From positions 620,001 to 684,000 of the forward strand of contig NZ_FONW01000002.1 in NCBI RefSeq assembly GCF_900113005.1: a stretch of DNA of 64,000 nt, read 5' to 3'. The position numbers and the translations under genes were made by a program. The number at the start of each line of letters is the position of its first letter. Position 1 is the stretch's first letter. Of this stretch, positions 18,411 to 25,526 are shown one piece after another. Source of the DNA: Sunxiuqinia elliptica. GTDB lineage: Bacteria > Bacteroidota > Bacteroidia > Bacteroidales > Prolixibacteraceae. The notes beneath the pieces were generated by a model, which was not told where the DNA came from, did no database searches, and saw only the letters and a program-made list of their open reading frames with translations.

Positions 18411-19076
18411 ATGATGAAAAAAATGAAACTGGTGATTCTTTTATCTCTGATAATAGTTGTATCTGCTTTTGGTAAGGGCAAAGGCTGGATTGATTTGTTT
18501 AATGGCGGCAATCTGGATGGTTGGGTGCAAAAGAATGGAGAAGCAACTTATTGGGTTGATCATGGTGCAATTGTTGGGAAAACGGCAAAGGGAAGTCCAA
18601 ACTCTTTTCTTTGCACCGAGAAGGAATACGGAGACTTTGTGTTGGAGTTTGAAGTGAAATTGTATGATAACGAGCTTAATTCAGGGGTGCAAATCCGGTC
18701 GACAACGAAAGAGCCGGAGGGAGATGAGCTTGTTGGTCGGGTAAATGGGCCACAAGTTGAAATTGAAGCAAGTGGCGAAAATGGAGCAGAATCTGGCTAC
18801 TTGTACGGCGAAGCCTGTGGAGGATGGATGACGCCGGAGAAAGATCGGGTACCACATAAAGCGTTTAAAGACGGAGAATGGAATAGCTATAAAATAGTCG
18901 CTAAAGGAGCTCGTATTCAAACCTGGGTCAATGGAAAGATGATTTCAGATTTGGTTGATAATAAGAAATATAAAAGCCATCCGAAAGGTTTTATTGGCTT
19001 GCAGGTACATGGCGTTGGTGATCGGGGGCCATTTCGTGTAGCCTGGAAAAATCTTAGGATAAAAGAAATGAATTAA
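18411..19076 (+). CDS. DUF1080 (3-keto-disaccharide hydrolase-like) secreted protein
   Basis: Exported protein of 221 residues. Residues 1-21 are a signal peptide (KMKLVILLSLIIVVSAFGKG). The rest is the concanavalin-like DUF1080 fold: GWIDLFNGGNLDGWVQKNG, a middle ELNSGVQIRS with the conserved SGVQ turn, and the C-terminal KGFIGLQVHG. Some family members hydrolyse 3-keto-glycosides; many are uncharacterised. ATG 18414 is an equally possible start. Monocistronic, and convergent with a cold-shock gene across a strong hairpin. Confidence 0.85.
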   Translation: MMKKMKLVILLSLIIVVSAFGKGKGWIDLFNGGNLDGWVQKNGEATYWVDHGAIVGKTAKGSPNSFLCTEKEYGDFVLEFEVKLYDNELNSGVQIRSTTKEPEGDELVGRVNGPQVEIEASGENGAESGYLYGEACGGWMTPEKDRVPHKAFKDGEWNSYKIVAKGARIQTWVNGKMISDLVDNKKYKSHPKGFIGLQVHGVGDRGPFRVAWKNLRIKEMN

Positions 19077-19079
19077 ACT

Positions 19080-19123
19080 AAAGGGCATAATGTTTACATA
19101 CCATGTTAAACATTATGCCCTTT
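19080..19123. terminator. Long shared hairpin between convergent genes
   Basis: AAAGGGCATAATGTTT (19080-19095) is perfectly complementary to AAACATTATGCCCTTT (19108-19123). It lies 4 bases after the DUF1080 stop and 47 bases beyond the cold-shock gene stop, and probably terminates in both directions although the T-runs are part of the stem. Confidence 0.7.
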
Positions 19124-19140
19124 CAATATTTATAAAGATG

Positions 19141-19169
19141 GCTCACCAGGTTTGCTGTGAGCTGCTTTT
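19141..19169 (+). terminator. Second terminator hairpin, plus strand
   Basis: GCTCAC/GTGAGC arms with a 10-base loop are followed by TGCTTTTTT. It backs up the previous hairpin for rightward transcription and abuts the cold-shock stop codon. Confidence 0.6.
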
Positions 19170-19622
19170 TTATCGGACAATTTTCACGTTTACTGCAGCA
19201 GGACCTTTTGGTCCCATTTCAACTTCAAAATTAACCAGGTTTCCTTCTTTAATATCTTCTAATACATTATTGACGTGAACAAAAACACTTTCACGAGTCT
19301 CGGCATCTCGAATAAAACCATAACCTTTTGATTCATTGAAGAACGAAACGGTCCCTTTTCTTATAGGATCGGCTTGGTCGTTTGGATCAGCTTTAGGTAC
19401 ACTCACCTCAATATCTTCCAATTTTACTTCTTCTTTATCTGTTGGATCTGGTGGTGTGTCAATTATATTGCCGTTTGCATCAACATAGGCAATCATATCA
19501 TCCAAGCTTCCTGACTTTTCATTTTCTTTTCGGGCAAGCCGCTTTTTTTCTTTTTCTTTTCTCTTTTTTTCCTTTTTGTTGCGTACTTCTTTTTTGTGAA
19601 ATGATTCTTGAGATCTACCCAT
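19170..19622 (-). CDS. Cold-shock domain protein with lysine-rich N-terminus
   Basis: RNA/DNA-binding protein of 150 residues. Residues about 1-40 are extremely basic (KKEVRNKKEKKRKEKEKKR), followed by an acidic linker and a C-terminal cold-shock domain (about 85-150) with RNP1 KGYGFI and RNP2 VFVHV. This long architecture is the usual Bacteroidota form rather than the 70-residue CspA type. Probably an RNA chaperone. Alone in its unit; a long AT-rich leader lies upstream. Confidence 0.9.
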   Translation of the reverse strand: MGRSQESFHKKEVRNKKEKKRKEKEKKRLARKENEKSGSLDDMIAYVDANGNIIDTPPDPTDKEEVKLEDIEVSVPKADPNDQADPIRKGTVSFFNESKGYGFIRDAETRESVFVHVNNVLEDIKEGNLVNFEVEMGPKGPAAVNVKIVR

Positions 19623-20062
19623 AAATTCTATTTGTATTATTTAGTGTTTTATAATTTGTAATCCATATGTCATAATTTCGAAAATCGGGCTATTCTTGAA
19701 AATACAGGCAAGTTGCTGCTTGAGTGATTGTTGGCGAATAGCCATTACGAAAAAGGCAACGATTTTGAAAAGGAGCACGAGTAAACTAATGTCATTTCTG
19801 AAATCAGTTACAAGGCATCAATTCTTAAATCTGAATCACGGGCTAAGTTACAATTTTATTTCAAGGAATTATAATTCAACTTTTAGTTTTCAGTTGTAAG
19901 CTCCAATATTGCCGATTTTCGAGTGTTATATTGGACGGGGATCTGACTAGGGAAAGTTGTTTATAATGTCGGCTTAGCTACTTTTTCGTGCTATTCTTCC
20001 AATTTTTATCTTTTAGCGACGTTCTTGTTTCCAATGTTTTACTTCTTTGTTAACATTTCGAA
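19623..20062. other. Intergenic region, no gene seen
   Basis: 440 bases between the cold-shock gene (leftward) and the 3' end of the rluF-like gene (also leftward). A 67-codon frame on the plus strand lacks homology-like content. It may hold the cold-shock promoter and its leader; I find no clear box or terminator. Confidence 0.4.
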
Positions 20063-20797
20063 CTATTCTCGGTGGATTTTTGAAGAATCAGAAATCAACC
20101 GATTGATTTCTTTGATTTCTTTTCGAGTAAGGTCACGCCATTTGCCAACAGGTACATCTAGTTGAATATTCATAATGCGAATTCGTTTGAGTTTGACAAC
20201 CCGGTAGCCCAGGTATTCACTCATTCTTCTGATTTGCCGATTAAGTCCTTGAGTCAATACAATCCGAAAAGTATTTGCGTTAATTGGAGTGACTTCACAT
20301 TTTCGGGTAACTGTTCCTAAAATAGGTACTCCACTACTCATTTGTTTGATGAATTTTGGAGTGATGGGTTTGTTTACAGTAACGATGTACTCTTTTTCGT
20401 GATTATTTCTGGCGCGAAGGATTTTGTTAACAATGTCGCCATCGTTTGTTAAGAAAATTAGGCCTTCACTGGGTTTGTCTAGTCTACCAATTGGGAAAAT
20501 TCGCTTGGGATAGTTGATGTAATCAATGATATTATTTTTTTCAACCCGGGTGTCAGTTGTACAAACAATTCCCACAGGTTTATTGAAAGCCAGATAAACC
20601 GGTTTTTCTTGGGGAGCGGAGAGCAATCGGCCATCAACTCTAACTTCATCGTTTTGCGAAATTCGTGTTCCTACTTCGGGAACTTTTCCATTAATCGTCA
20701 CTCGATTTTGTTCGATTAATTTATCCGCTTCGCGCCGCGAGCAATGTCCAACTTCACTCAGAAATTTGTTAATTCTGACTCCTTGCACCTGATTCAT
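20063..20797 (-). CDS. rluF: 23S rRNA pseudouridine synthase, RluF type
   Basis: Pseudouridine synthase of the RsuA/RluB/E/F family, 244 residues. An S4 RNA-binding domain is at about 5-60 ([20 protein letters not shown]). The catalytic domain contains the aspartate motif [20 protein letters not shown] (about 105-124) and the C-terminal [31 protein letters not shown] 20797 begins the family sequence; 36 further in-frame codons upstream look non-coding. RluF modifies U2604 of 23S rRNA in E. coli; the exact target here is inferred. Confidence 0.88.
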   Translation of the reverse strand: MNQVQGVRINKFLSEVGHCSRREADKLIEQNRVTINGKVPEVGTRISQNDEVRVDGRLLSAPQEKPVYLAFNKPVGIVCTTDTRVEKNNIIDYINYPKRIFPIGRLDKPSEGLIFLTNDGDIVNKILRARNNHEKEYIVTVNKPITPKFIKQMSSGVPILGTVTRKCEVTPINANTFRIVLTQGLNRQIRRMSEYLGYRVVKLKRIRIMNIQLDVPVGKWRDLTRKEIKEINRLISDSSKIHRE

Positions 20798-21084
20798 TTC
20801 GTTGTTTTTTGTATACAACAACCAGGTGGCTGTTGAGGTTGAATTTGGGCATGCAAGTATCAAAAAAAAATGCATACTTGGAGAGTAAATGATCCTAAAA
20901 CCCATAATTCAGTTTAATTCTTAATAAGGTCATGCTGTATGTGTTGAGGTAGGCTGACTGCGATAAATACCCAATGTGCCTAACAAAGTGGGATTTAGAT
21001 TTATTAACAGGAATTGTTCAGTGAATTGAATGCAGTTTATAAAAAGAAAAGTACTTTTATAACAATCACTAAATCAATAAACTT

Positions 21085-21963
21085 ATGAAACAAACAATCA
21101 GTTTGATCGCACTTTTACTGTTTGCTCTTGTTGGACACACACAAGATTTGCCCTATCGTTTAGAGGAACTAACAGCCCCGGATTATGTCGAGGCAGTGGC
21201 TAAATCTTCTGAAACATGCATTTTACCCATTGGCGTTTTTGAAAAACACGGAGCCCATTTGCCATTGGGAACAGATTTATATTTAGCCAGAGAGCTTTCG
21301 TTGAGAGCAGCTGGGCAGGAATATACTGTTGTTTTTCCTTGGTACTATTTTAGCCAAATCAATGAGGCTCGCCATCAGCCTGGAACCATTTCCTACAGCC
21401 CGGAACTGATTTGGCAAGTGTTGCAGGAAACCTTAAATGAATTAGCAAGAAATGGCTTTAAAAAGATCATCATTGTCAATGGACATGGAGGGAATAATGC
21501 TTTTTTGAATTATTTTGGAATGGCTCAGCTATCGGAAAAAAGACCCTATACTTTATACTGGTTTCAGCCAGAGACTAGTCAGAATTTGGTCGAGAAAGTT
21601 GAAGCATTAACGCAACATGACCAGTATGATGCGCACGGAGGGAATCGTGAAACATCCATGATGAAAGCAACTAATCCTGAAGTTGTTCACACAGATCGGG
21701 CTTCAGAGCAATCGGGAGTTGATCAGGAGAGATTGAAGCATTTGGATCAGCTTTATACCGGAATTTGGTGGTATGCTCGTTATCCGAATCATTATGGTGG
21801 TGATGGTAGTAAAGCAAATGCGAAAGCGGGAGAGTTATTGCTTAATTCTCATGTGGAGCAGTTGGTAGAAACCATTCGTAAAATTAAAGCAGATGAAAAA
21901 GTCCCAAGCTTGGAGCAACAGTTTCATCAAGAAGCTGAAAATCCGCTGAAAACCAAACAATAG
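21085..21963 (+). CDS. Creatininase-family amidohydrolase, exported
   Basis: Protein of 292 residues with a signal peptide (MKQTISLIALLLFALVGHTQ). The creatininase fold is shown by LPIGVFEKHGAHLPLGTDLYLA (metal ligands Glu, His and Asp), RHQPGTISY, IIIVNGHGGNNAFLNYF and DAHGGNRETSMM (Glu ligand). Family members open cyclic amides such as creatinine, or process formamide-containing intermediates. Export to the periplasm is unusual for the classical cytoplasmic enzymes but common in Bacteroidota paralogues. The substrate is unknown. A terminator follows between it and a convergent AraC gene. Confidence 0.85.
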   Translation: MKQTISLIALLLFALVGHTQDLPYRLEELTAPDYVEAVAKSSETCILPIGVFEKHGAHLPLGTDLYLARELSLRAAGQEYTVVFPWYYFSQINEARHQPGTISYSPELIWQVLQETLNELARNGFKKIIIVNGHGGNNAFLNYFGMAQLSEKRPYTLYWFQPETSQNLVEKVEALTQHDQYDAHGGNRETSMMKATNPEVVHTDRASEQSGVDQERLKHLDQLYTGIWWYARYPNHYGGDGSKANAKAGELLLNSHVEQLVETIRKIKADEKVPSLEQQFHQEAENPLKTKQ

Positions 21964-21981
21964 TTAAGTAAATAAAGAATG

Positions 21982-22008
21982 GCCTTCCTCAATTGAGGTG
22001 GGCTTTTT
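21982..22008 (+). terminator. Intrinsic terminator after creatininase-family gene
   Basis: GCCTTCCTC and GAGGTGGGC pair imperfectly around AATT, followed by TTTTT. Confidence 0.65.
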
Positions 22009-22817
22009 CAGCTAAATAGATCAGAAAAAGGAGAATAGCTTGTAAAATATTGTTTGGGAGTGAGGCCGGTGAGGAGCTTAAACTCATTTGTTAAATGCGC
22101 CTGATCGTAGTAGCCGCCAATAAAAGCCAGGTCAGCTATTGACAAGTGCTGGTTTTGCTTTTTGAGGTGAAGCGTTTGTTGAAGCCGAACAGTTTTTAGG
22201 TATTGCTTAGGACTTTGTCCAATGAGCTCAGAAAATACACGTTCAAACTGCCTGCGACTAAAACAAGCTTCATGAGCTAGTTCATCGATGCTGACTTGTC
22301 CTTGTTTGTGCAGAATTTGTTTAATAACGTGACTAATTCTAGGAAAATTGGGAGTTGTAGCATGATGGTGCAGTTGCTGAATGAGGAAATGCTCAACTAT
22401 TTTTACTCTTTCATGGAATGAGTTGGCGTCAGTTAATCGGGGAAGTAATTCTTTGGAGAGTTTGGGAGCGACTTGGGCTAACGAAACATGTTGATTGTAT
22501 AGTTCTGTTAAAGGTAATTGAAGGAATCTCATCAAGCCTTGTGGGTGAAAAACAATGCCGAAAATAGTCATCTCATTGTCAATTATCAGGTCTTCAAATT
22601 GTTTTTGATGTCCACTTACAATGAAATTTGAATCAATGCTTTTGGATGAATCATTGATTTTAGGTTTTCCGCCGAAGTAAAACATAAATTCGGTTAAGCC
22701 TGAGGGAATGGTTCGGAAGGTGTATGGAACATCTCCGGGAAGAGTTGTCTTGATCGTCCAATACTGTTTGATGTAAGGAGATAGTATTGGAGAAGGAAAT
22801 GCTATTCGTTCGCTCAT
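22008..22817 (-). CDS. AraC-family regulator with DUF6597-like N-terminus
   Basis: Protein of 269 residues. The N-terminal part LSPYIKQYWTI...TIPSGLTEFMFYFG is the pattern of DUF6597-containing AraC regulators, and the C-terminal HTH pair is clear (SIDELAHEACFSRRQFERVFSE; LSIADLAFIGGYYDQAHLTNEFK). Such regulators usually control nearby enzymes; two VOC proteins and a GNAT protein lie upstream on the same strand (the nearest ends 51 bases before it). The ligand is unknown. Confidence 0.87.
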   Translation of the reverse strand: MSERIAFPSPILSPYIKQYWTIKTTLPGDVPYTFRTIPSGLTEFMFYFGGKPKINDSSKSIDSNFIVSGHQKQFEDLIIDNEMTIFGIVFHPQGLMRFLQLPLTELYNQHVSLAQVAPKLSKELLPRLTDANSFHERVKIVEHFLIQQLHHHATTPNFPRISHVIKQILHKQGQVSIDELAHEACFSRRQFERVFSELIGQSPKQYLKTVRLQQTLHLKKQNQHLSIADLAFIGGYYDQAHLTNEFKLLTGLTPKQYFTSYSPFSDLFS

Positions 22818-22868
22818 TGTGCAAAAATAAATTTGAAGGAGTTGAATAAAACAACTCCTTCGTTTTCA

Positions 22869-23225
22869 TTAGTTTCCGTACAGTCCTATTTTGTTTCCTT
22901 CGCAATCGAGGCAAATGGCAAAAAACGCTCGGTTTTCAACTTCAATCTTCGTTTTTCCTTGAATGATTTTACCTCCGTTTTCAACAAGACGATTCATGGT
23001 TTTCTCTATATTGTCAGGAGCTTCAAAGCTGACAAAGACCCCCTGATTGGCCGGAGAAAAACCGGGTGCAGCAACAATTGCTCCTTCTCCCGATTCAAAG
23101 CAGGCCATTTTTTCATTTCCAAAATCCTCTTTGTTTAGTTTTTGCAGAAAGACTTTTTCATAAAAAGTGACTGCTCGATCAAATTCTTGCGTTGGGATTT
23201 CCACCCAAGATACAAATTTTCCCAT
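22869..23225 (-). CDS. VOC (glyoxalase-like) family protein, 118 residues
   Basis: Single-module vicinal-oxygen-chelate fold: GKFVSWVEIPTQEFDRAVTFYEKVF at the start and RAFFAICLDCEGNKIGLYGN at the end, with the conserved terminal D-x-x-G-N-x-I-G-L-Y. Members include glyoxalases, dioxygenases and resistance proteins, and most of the short ones are uncharacterised. Second of two VOC genes on this strand; it likely acts as a dimer. Confidence 0.82.
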   Translation of the reverse strand: MGKFVSWVEIPTQEFDRAVTFYEKVFLQKLNKEDFGNEKMACFESGEGAIVAAPGFSPANQGVFVSFEAPDNIEKTMNRLVENGGKIIQGKTKIEVENRAFFAICLDCEGNKIGLYGN

Positions 23226-23315
23226 GTTCTTTTTTTGTTTGGTTTAACATTGAATTCACGATTCAAAATTAGCTCGGACGAACTGGGAAATATTGGAAAA
23301 ATGAGACATTCTACA

Positions 23316-23672
23316 TCAGTTGAGATAAGCAATGGAAACACCATTGGGATCTTCAAAATGAATTCCTTTTTTCCCTCCCGGGAGATCAAATTGGGAGAAA
23401 GGGTAACCATTCCCTTTTAGTAAGTTGATTTGTTGTTTCAGATCATCTGTTTTAAATGACAGGATAATGGCAGATTGCTGATTATCAACCTGCGATTGAT
23501 CATGTCGACAAACCAGTTGAATCATAAAACTATTTGCGTTTTCAATCAGGGCCAATTCCGTTTTTCTTGACGGACTTAATTTGTTCTTTAGCTTGAATCC
23601 CAGAAAGCCACAGTAAAAGTTCAAGGATTCAACGATGGATCGAACTCTAATTGTGACAAAACTTTTTGGCAT
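23316..23672 (-). CDS. VOC family protein, 118 residues
   Basis: Second short VOC-fold protein: VTIRVRSIVESLNFYCGFLGFKL at the N-terminus and KKGIHFEDPNGVSIAYLN at the C-terminus. It differs clearly from its neighbour, so it is not a recent duplication. It starts 18 bases after the upstream GNAT/YoaP-type gene ends and is probably co-transcribed with it. Confidence 0.8.
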   Translation of the reverse strand: MPKSFVTIRVRSIVESLNFYCGFLGFKLKNKLSPSRKTELALIENANSFMIQLVCRHDQSQVDNQQSAIILSFKTDDLKQQINLLKGNGYPFSQFDLPGGKKGIHFEDPNGVSIAYLN

Positions 23673-23690
23673 GGTGAATTGATTTGGGGA

Positions 23691-24458
23691 TTAGGTTTTG
23701 TTAATTAGTTTGTCAAATCGTGAATCCATACAGATGCTAAGGTCTGTAGTTATAAAACGTCCGTCTTTAAAAAGACTGAATATGGTTGCTGGACTGGGGG
23801 CATTTTGGGCAGCCTGTGCCGTTTCTAGCTTGACAATCGTAAGTGGTAGATTTCTTTTCGCAGCCGTTTCTTTTAGCGAGGTACTGACATGGTACTCGGT
23901 AAACGGACAGCGATTGGAATAATAGACCACAAGTCCTTTCTCATTAGCCGGCTTTCCGTGGTGAGCCGCCTGATTAAAGGAAGGAAGTTCTGCTGATTCT
24001 GAAAACTGCAGTGCTAAAAGACTGAAGCCAGAGGGGAGCTGTTCAATGGTAATAAATCCTTGCTTTAATAACCATTTGGTGTCACTCATAAAATGGAACT
24101 TTTTGGTTCCAACAACCGTCACCAAGCCAGCTTTCTGTTGGGCCTTTGCATCGTCAATGGCTTGTTGCAACAGTGCTTTGCCATAGCCTTGTCGTTTGTA
24201 TTTCCCGGAAACCCAAAAGCAGTTAATCAGTAAATAGTTTGGTGCATGAATGGGAGCCCAACCTGTTTCTGCCGGGCCATATTCGATGAATACTTTTGCA
24301 CGTTGGTCAATTCGTCGAAAAACATAACCTTGCTCAAACTCTTGCTTAAGCCACTCTTTTTTCAGGGCGTAACCTTCTTGGCATTTTTTATCCGAAAAGG
24401 CGCAGCAGATGTGTTCTTGGTCAATATTGTCAGGGCTAAGTTGAAGGAGCTTTTCCAT
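23691..24458 (-). CDS. GNAT N-acetyltransferase with YoaP-type C-terminus
   Basis: Protein of 255 residues. A GNAT domain is at about 1-155 (acetyl-CoA loop KYKRQGYGKALLQQAIDDAKAQ). It is followed by a thioredoxin-like YoaP segment (KGLVVYYSNRCPFTEYHV, TIFSLFKDGRFITTDLSI). The same two-domain layout occurs in Bacillus YoaP. The substrate is unknown. First gene of a leftward group with two VOC proteins and possibly the AraC regulator. Confidence 0.8.
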   Translation of the reverse strand: MEKLLQLSPDNIDQEHICCAFSDKKCQEGYALKKEWLKQEFEQGYVFRRIDQRAKVFIEYGPAETGWAPIHAPNYLLINCFWVSGKYKRQGYGKALLQQAIDDAKAQQKAGLVTVVGTKKFHFMSDTKWLLKQGFITIEQLPSGFSLLALQFSESAELPSFNQAAHHGKPANEKGLVVYYSNRCPFTEYHVSTSLKETAAKRNLPLTIVKLETAQAAQNAPSPATIFSLFKDGRFITTDLSICMDSRFDKLINKT

Positions 24459-24772
24459 TGTTTTGTGGCTTTGTATTTATAGGTCTTTAAACGATTTCGT
24501 TCATTCCAAATTCGAGTCGTTTGTGTTTCTTTCTATATCCGTTATGCAACAAATGTTGTTGAAGGGTGGTGCATATTGAGAGCAATAAGATAACCAGCCC
24601 ATGGATTATGCTGTTAATTTAAGCCATATTCTTTACTTATTAAAGTTTTTTGAGGATGTTATTATAAATATTAATCGAACTTATGATTATAATGATTTTG
24701 CCTTTTATTTTGGGCTTCTAAATAGAGTTTCCCTCTTCCTGGACTATCTGATGTTAATGAGCACGAGTTAGC
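24459..24772. other. Intergenic region, no gene seen
   Basis: 314 AT-rich bases between the start of the GNAT gene and the stop of the MliC-like gene. I see no ORF with coding character and no strong hairpin. Confidence 0.4.
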
Positions 24773-25204
24773 CTAGTTAACCTCTTTGCAGCCAGAATAG
24801 ATGATTTCATCATTTTTCATGATCATGCATTCATCGCCTTTAGTCCAGTAGACATATTGCTTGTCGGACGAATCGTACTTGGCACCGCTAGCTGATATGG
24901 AGTGAATCCCTGAAAACTGAATAATTTCAGCTCCTTGTTGTAAGATGCTGACTTGGACAAAATCCTGCTCAATGAGCCGAACTTTAATTTGAGTACTGTC
25001 GGAACAAGCATAGCTTATTTGTTTTTCATTCGGCTCGCTTGATGCTGTTTTTTCGATTACACAAATGGGATACTCTCCGGGATTTACGCCACCGCCCAAA
25101 TCCAGACAAATATCTAGGTAAAGCTGCTTTTGCCACCACATCCCAGCAGAGAAAGAGGCGCCTAGAAGAGCAATACCGATAATAAGAAAAAGGATACGTT
25201 TCAT
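24773..25204 (-). CDS. MliC-like inhibitor of c-type lysozyme, secreted or membrane-anchored
   Basis: Protein of 143 residues. An N-terminal hydrophobic segment (RILFLIIGIALLGASFSAGMWW) acts as signal or anchor. The C-terminal half has the MliC/PliC pattern: ISYACSDSTQIKVRL, then SASGAKYDSSDKQYVYWTKG and DECMIMKNDEIIYSGCKEV. The SASGAKY loop is the known lysozyme-active-site-blocking segment in that family. ATG 25204 is used because an upstream in-frame start lies in repeat DNA shared with leuB. Protection against host or grazer lysozyme is the family role; here it is inferred. Confidence 0.72.
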   Translation of the reverse strand: MKRILFLIIGIALLGASFSAGMWWQKQLYLDICLDLGGGVNPGEYPICVIEKTASSEPNEKQISYACSDSTQIKVRLIEQDFVQVSILQQGAEIIQFSGIHSISASGAKYDSSDKQYVYWTKGDECMIMKNDEIIYSGCKEVN

Positions 25205-25270
25205 CTGTTTAAAAGTTTTTGATTTCTGCCTATTCAACCCCGATAGTTATTGGGAGAATACATTGAGGAA
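25201..25270 (-). repeat. 70-bp dispersed repeat, copy 2 (leader of MliC-like gene)
   Basis: On the minus strand it matches 17130-17199 at 62 of 70 bases, ending on the start codon ATGA. The palindrome is slightly degraded here (CCCAATAACTATCGGG). Confidence 0.75.
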
Positions 25271-25526
25271 GCCAAATTAATTTTTTTATCAGGCTTTTCG
25301 AACCTGCCATGACAAAATTAATGTTTGTTTCATCATTCCTAGTTTGTGAAGATAACTCTGGTGTAGCCTGATTATTGTATAAAAAATGGTTTTGTTTGTG
25401 AGTTTGGTTAATGAACCTTTTCTTTTGAAGGTGTATAAGTAGGCAAATCATGTGACTCAATCGTTGCAAGAGCGACGGATGAATCCTGGTTTCCAATTCT
25501 TGATTTGCATACATAACAGAACGACT

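Noticed and set aside
19696-19899. 67-codon frame in the cold-shock upstream region
   Set aside because: No recognisable pattern, codon use unlike neighbours, no start-site signals.
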